A stretch of DNA of 64,000 nucleotides from Buttiauxella brennerae ATCC 51605 (lineage in GTDB: Bacteria > Pseudomonadota > Gammaproteobacteria > Enterobacterales > Enterobacteriaceae). The notes under the pieces are model-generated. The model was given only the letters and a program-made list of their open reading frames with translations. It was not told the origin of the DNA and did not search any database. Numbering within the stretch: the first letter of the stretch is position 1; each line of letters begins with the position of its first letter. The DNA is taken from NCBI RefSeq assembly GCF_001654925.1, contig NZ_LXER01000019.1:1-64000 (forward strand). Reading direction: 5' to 3'. The position numbers were made by a program, and so were the translations under genes. Below, piece after piece: positions 63,218 to 64,000 of this stretch.

Positions 63218-63772
63218 CTAAATCGCGTTGAATATTTCGGCAGAGGTCAAATGTTTTGCATTTTTATCTTTTTCTGAAAGAATTGGTGTACATTTCAATT
63301 GCCAGTCAATTTTTAATTTATCATCATCCCATACTATTCCACGGTCATGCGTTTGAGAATAATAATTTGTAGTTTTATATACAAACTCTGCAGTTTCACT
63401 TAATACTAAAAAACCATGAGCAAACCCTTCAGGAATCCATAATTGTCGTTTATTTTCTGCTGAAAGATTTACACCTACCCACTTACCAAAGCTAGCTGAG
63501 CCTTTACGAATATCTACCGCTACATCAAGAACCTCACCTACAATACACCGCACTAATTTAGCTTGCGCAAACGGGGGAAGTTGGTAATGAAGACCTCTCA
63601 AAACACCTTTAGTCGACTTTGAATGATTATCTTGTACAAAATCTACCTTACGCCCGACGGCCTCTTCAAATTCTTTTTGGTTAAAACTTTCCATGAAGAA
63701 ACCGCGGTCATCACCAAAGACTTTTGGCTCGAAAATTAATACATCCGGAATTTCGGTTTTAATAACATTCAT
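63218..63772 (-). CDS. rfbC: dTDP-4-dehydrorhamnose 3,5-epimerase
   Basis: A 184-residue cupin-fold epimerase. FGDDRGFFMESFN, QDNHSKSTKGVLRGLHYQ and the IPEGFAHGF segment carry the catalytic His and Tyr. Third step to dTDP-L-rhamnose. Two bases separate it from rfbA. Confidence 0.96.
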   Translation of the reverse strand: MNVIKTEIPDVLIFEPKVFGDDRGFFMESFNQKEFEEAVGRKVDFVQDNHSKSTKGVLRGLHYQLPPFAQAKLVRCIVGEVLDVAVDIRKGSASFGKWVGVNLSAENKRQLWIPEGFAHGFLVLSETAEFVYKTTNYYSQTHDRGIVWDDDKLKIDWQLKCTPILSEKDKNAKHLTSAEIFNAI

Positions 63773-63774
63773 TT

Positions 63775-64000
63775 TTAATAGCCTTTAATCATCTTAAGTA
63801 AATACTGACCATAATCATTCTTCACTAATGGTGCAGCCAGTTTCTTAACCTGCTCCGCATCAATAAAACCTTTACGGAATGCAATCTCTTCAGGACAAGC
63901 CACTTTAAGTCCCTGACGCAATTCAATGGTTTGAATAAAATTACTGGCTTCAATTAAACTTTGATGTGTACCAGTATCCAACCAAGCATATCCGCGACCC
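63775..64000 (-). CDS. rfbA: glucose-1-phosphate thymidylyltransferase, C-terminal part
   Basis: The last 75 codons of RfbA, cut by the window end. [18 protein letters not shown] and [12 protein letters not shown] are diagnostic. It makes dTDP-glucose, first step to dTDP-rhamnose. Confidence 0.94.
   Translation of the reverse strand, partial: GRGYAWLDTGTHQSLIEASNFIQTIELRQGLKVACPEEIAFRKGFIDAEQVKKLAAPLVKNDYGQYLLKMIKGY

Overview
The window is a chromosomal segment of an enterobacterium (family Enterobacteriaceae). The gene order tmaR(yeeX)-yeeA-sbmC-dacD-sbcB-plaP-yeeY-yeeZ-hisLGDCBHAFI-wzzB-gnd-(O-antigen genes) matches the region next to the his operon in Escherichia and Salmonella. The cbi/cob operon has the Salmonella gene order. 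The genus cannot be fixed from the sequence alone. Lelliottia, Kluyvera, Buttiauxella or Enterobacter-like genomes would all fit.

Layout. (1) 1-4.0 kb, accessory: a two-gene Septu-type defence module (AAA/OLD-like ATPase plus HNH nuclease) beside an intact IS1182-family insertion sequence flanked by a 5-bp GGCAC repeat. (2) 4.0-10 kb: cueP behind a textbook CueR-type promoter; a four-gene minus-strand operon of a zinc nucleoside deaminase and an ABC importer of the NMT1/THI5 class; acuI/yhdH; and a RelE-Xre toxin-antitoxin pair. (3) 10-27 kb: the complete anaerobic cobalamin operon cbiABCDETFGHJKLMNQOP-cobUST on the minus strand, nearly every gene overlapping the next, led by a cobalamin riboswitch. 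pduX (L-threonine kinase, first step to the aminopropanol linker of B12) is divergent from it. (4) 28-32 kb: tmaR, yeeA, sbmC with a LexA-like box, dacD. (5) 32-36 kb: a prophage remnant in sbcB. A 134-bp direct repeat of the sbcB start region brackets gtrA-gtrB-gtrC (O-antigen glucosylation), unassigned degraded minus-strand reading frames and a broken integrase gene. Short repeats resembling integrase arm sites lie just inside both ends. (6) 36-46.8 kb: intact sbcB, plaP, a GabT/PuuE-like aminotransferase, then an AT-rich four-gene glycan island of uncertain function, then yeeY and yeeZ. (7) 47-54 kb: the his operon with its His-rich leader peptide and attenuator. (8) 54-64 kb: wzzB, gnd, then the O-antigen cluster on the minus strand (rfbA, rfbC, wzx, three family-2 glycosyltransferases, a Wzy-like polymerase). 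ugd is absent from its usual place between gnd and wzzB.

How the genes fit together: the right half is largely about surface polysaccharide. The O-antigen is built by rfb/wzx/wzy genes and sized by WzzB. It may be glucosylated by phage-derived GtrABC, and perhaps modified again by the island at 40.6-44.9 kb. The left half makes B12 de novo under riboswitch control. PlaP and the adjacent aminotransferase may link putrescine import with catabolism. The best candidates for something undescribed are the 40.6-44.9 kb glycan island and the gtr prophage remnant with its candidate Dam-sensitive switch region.
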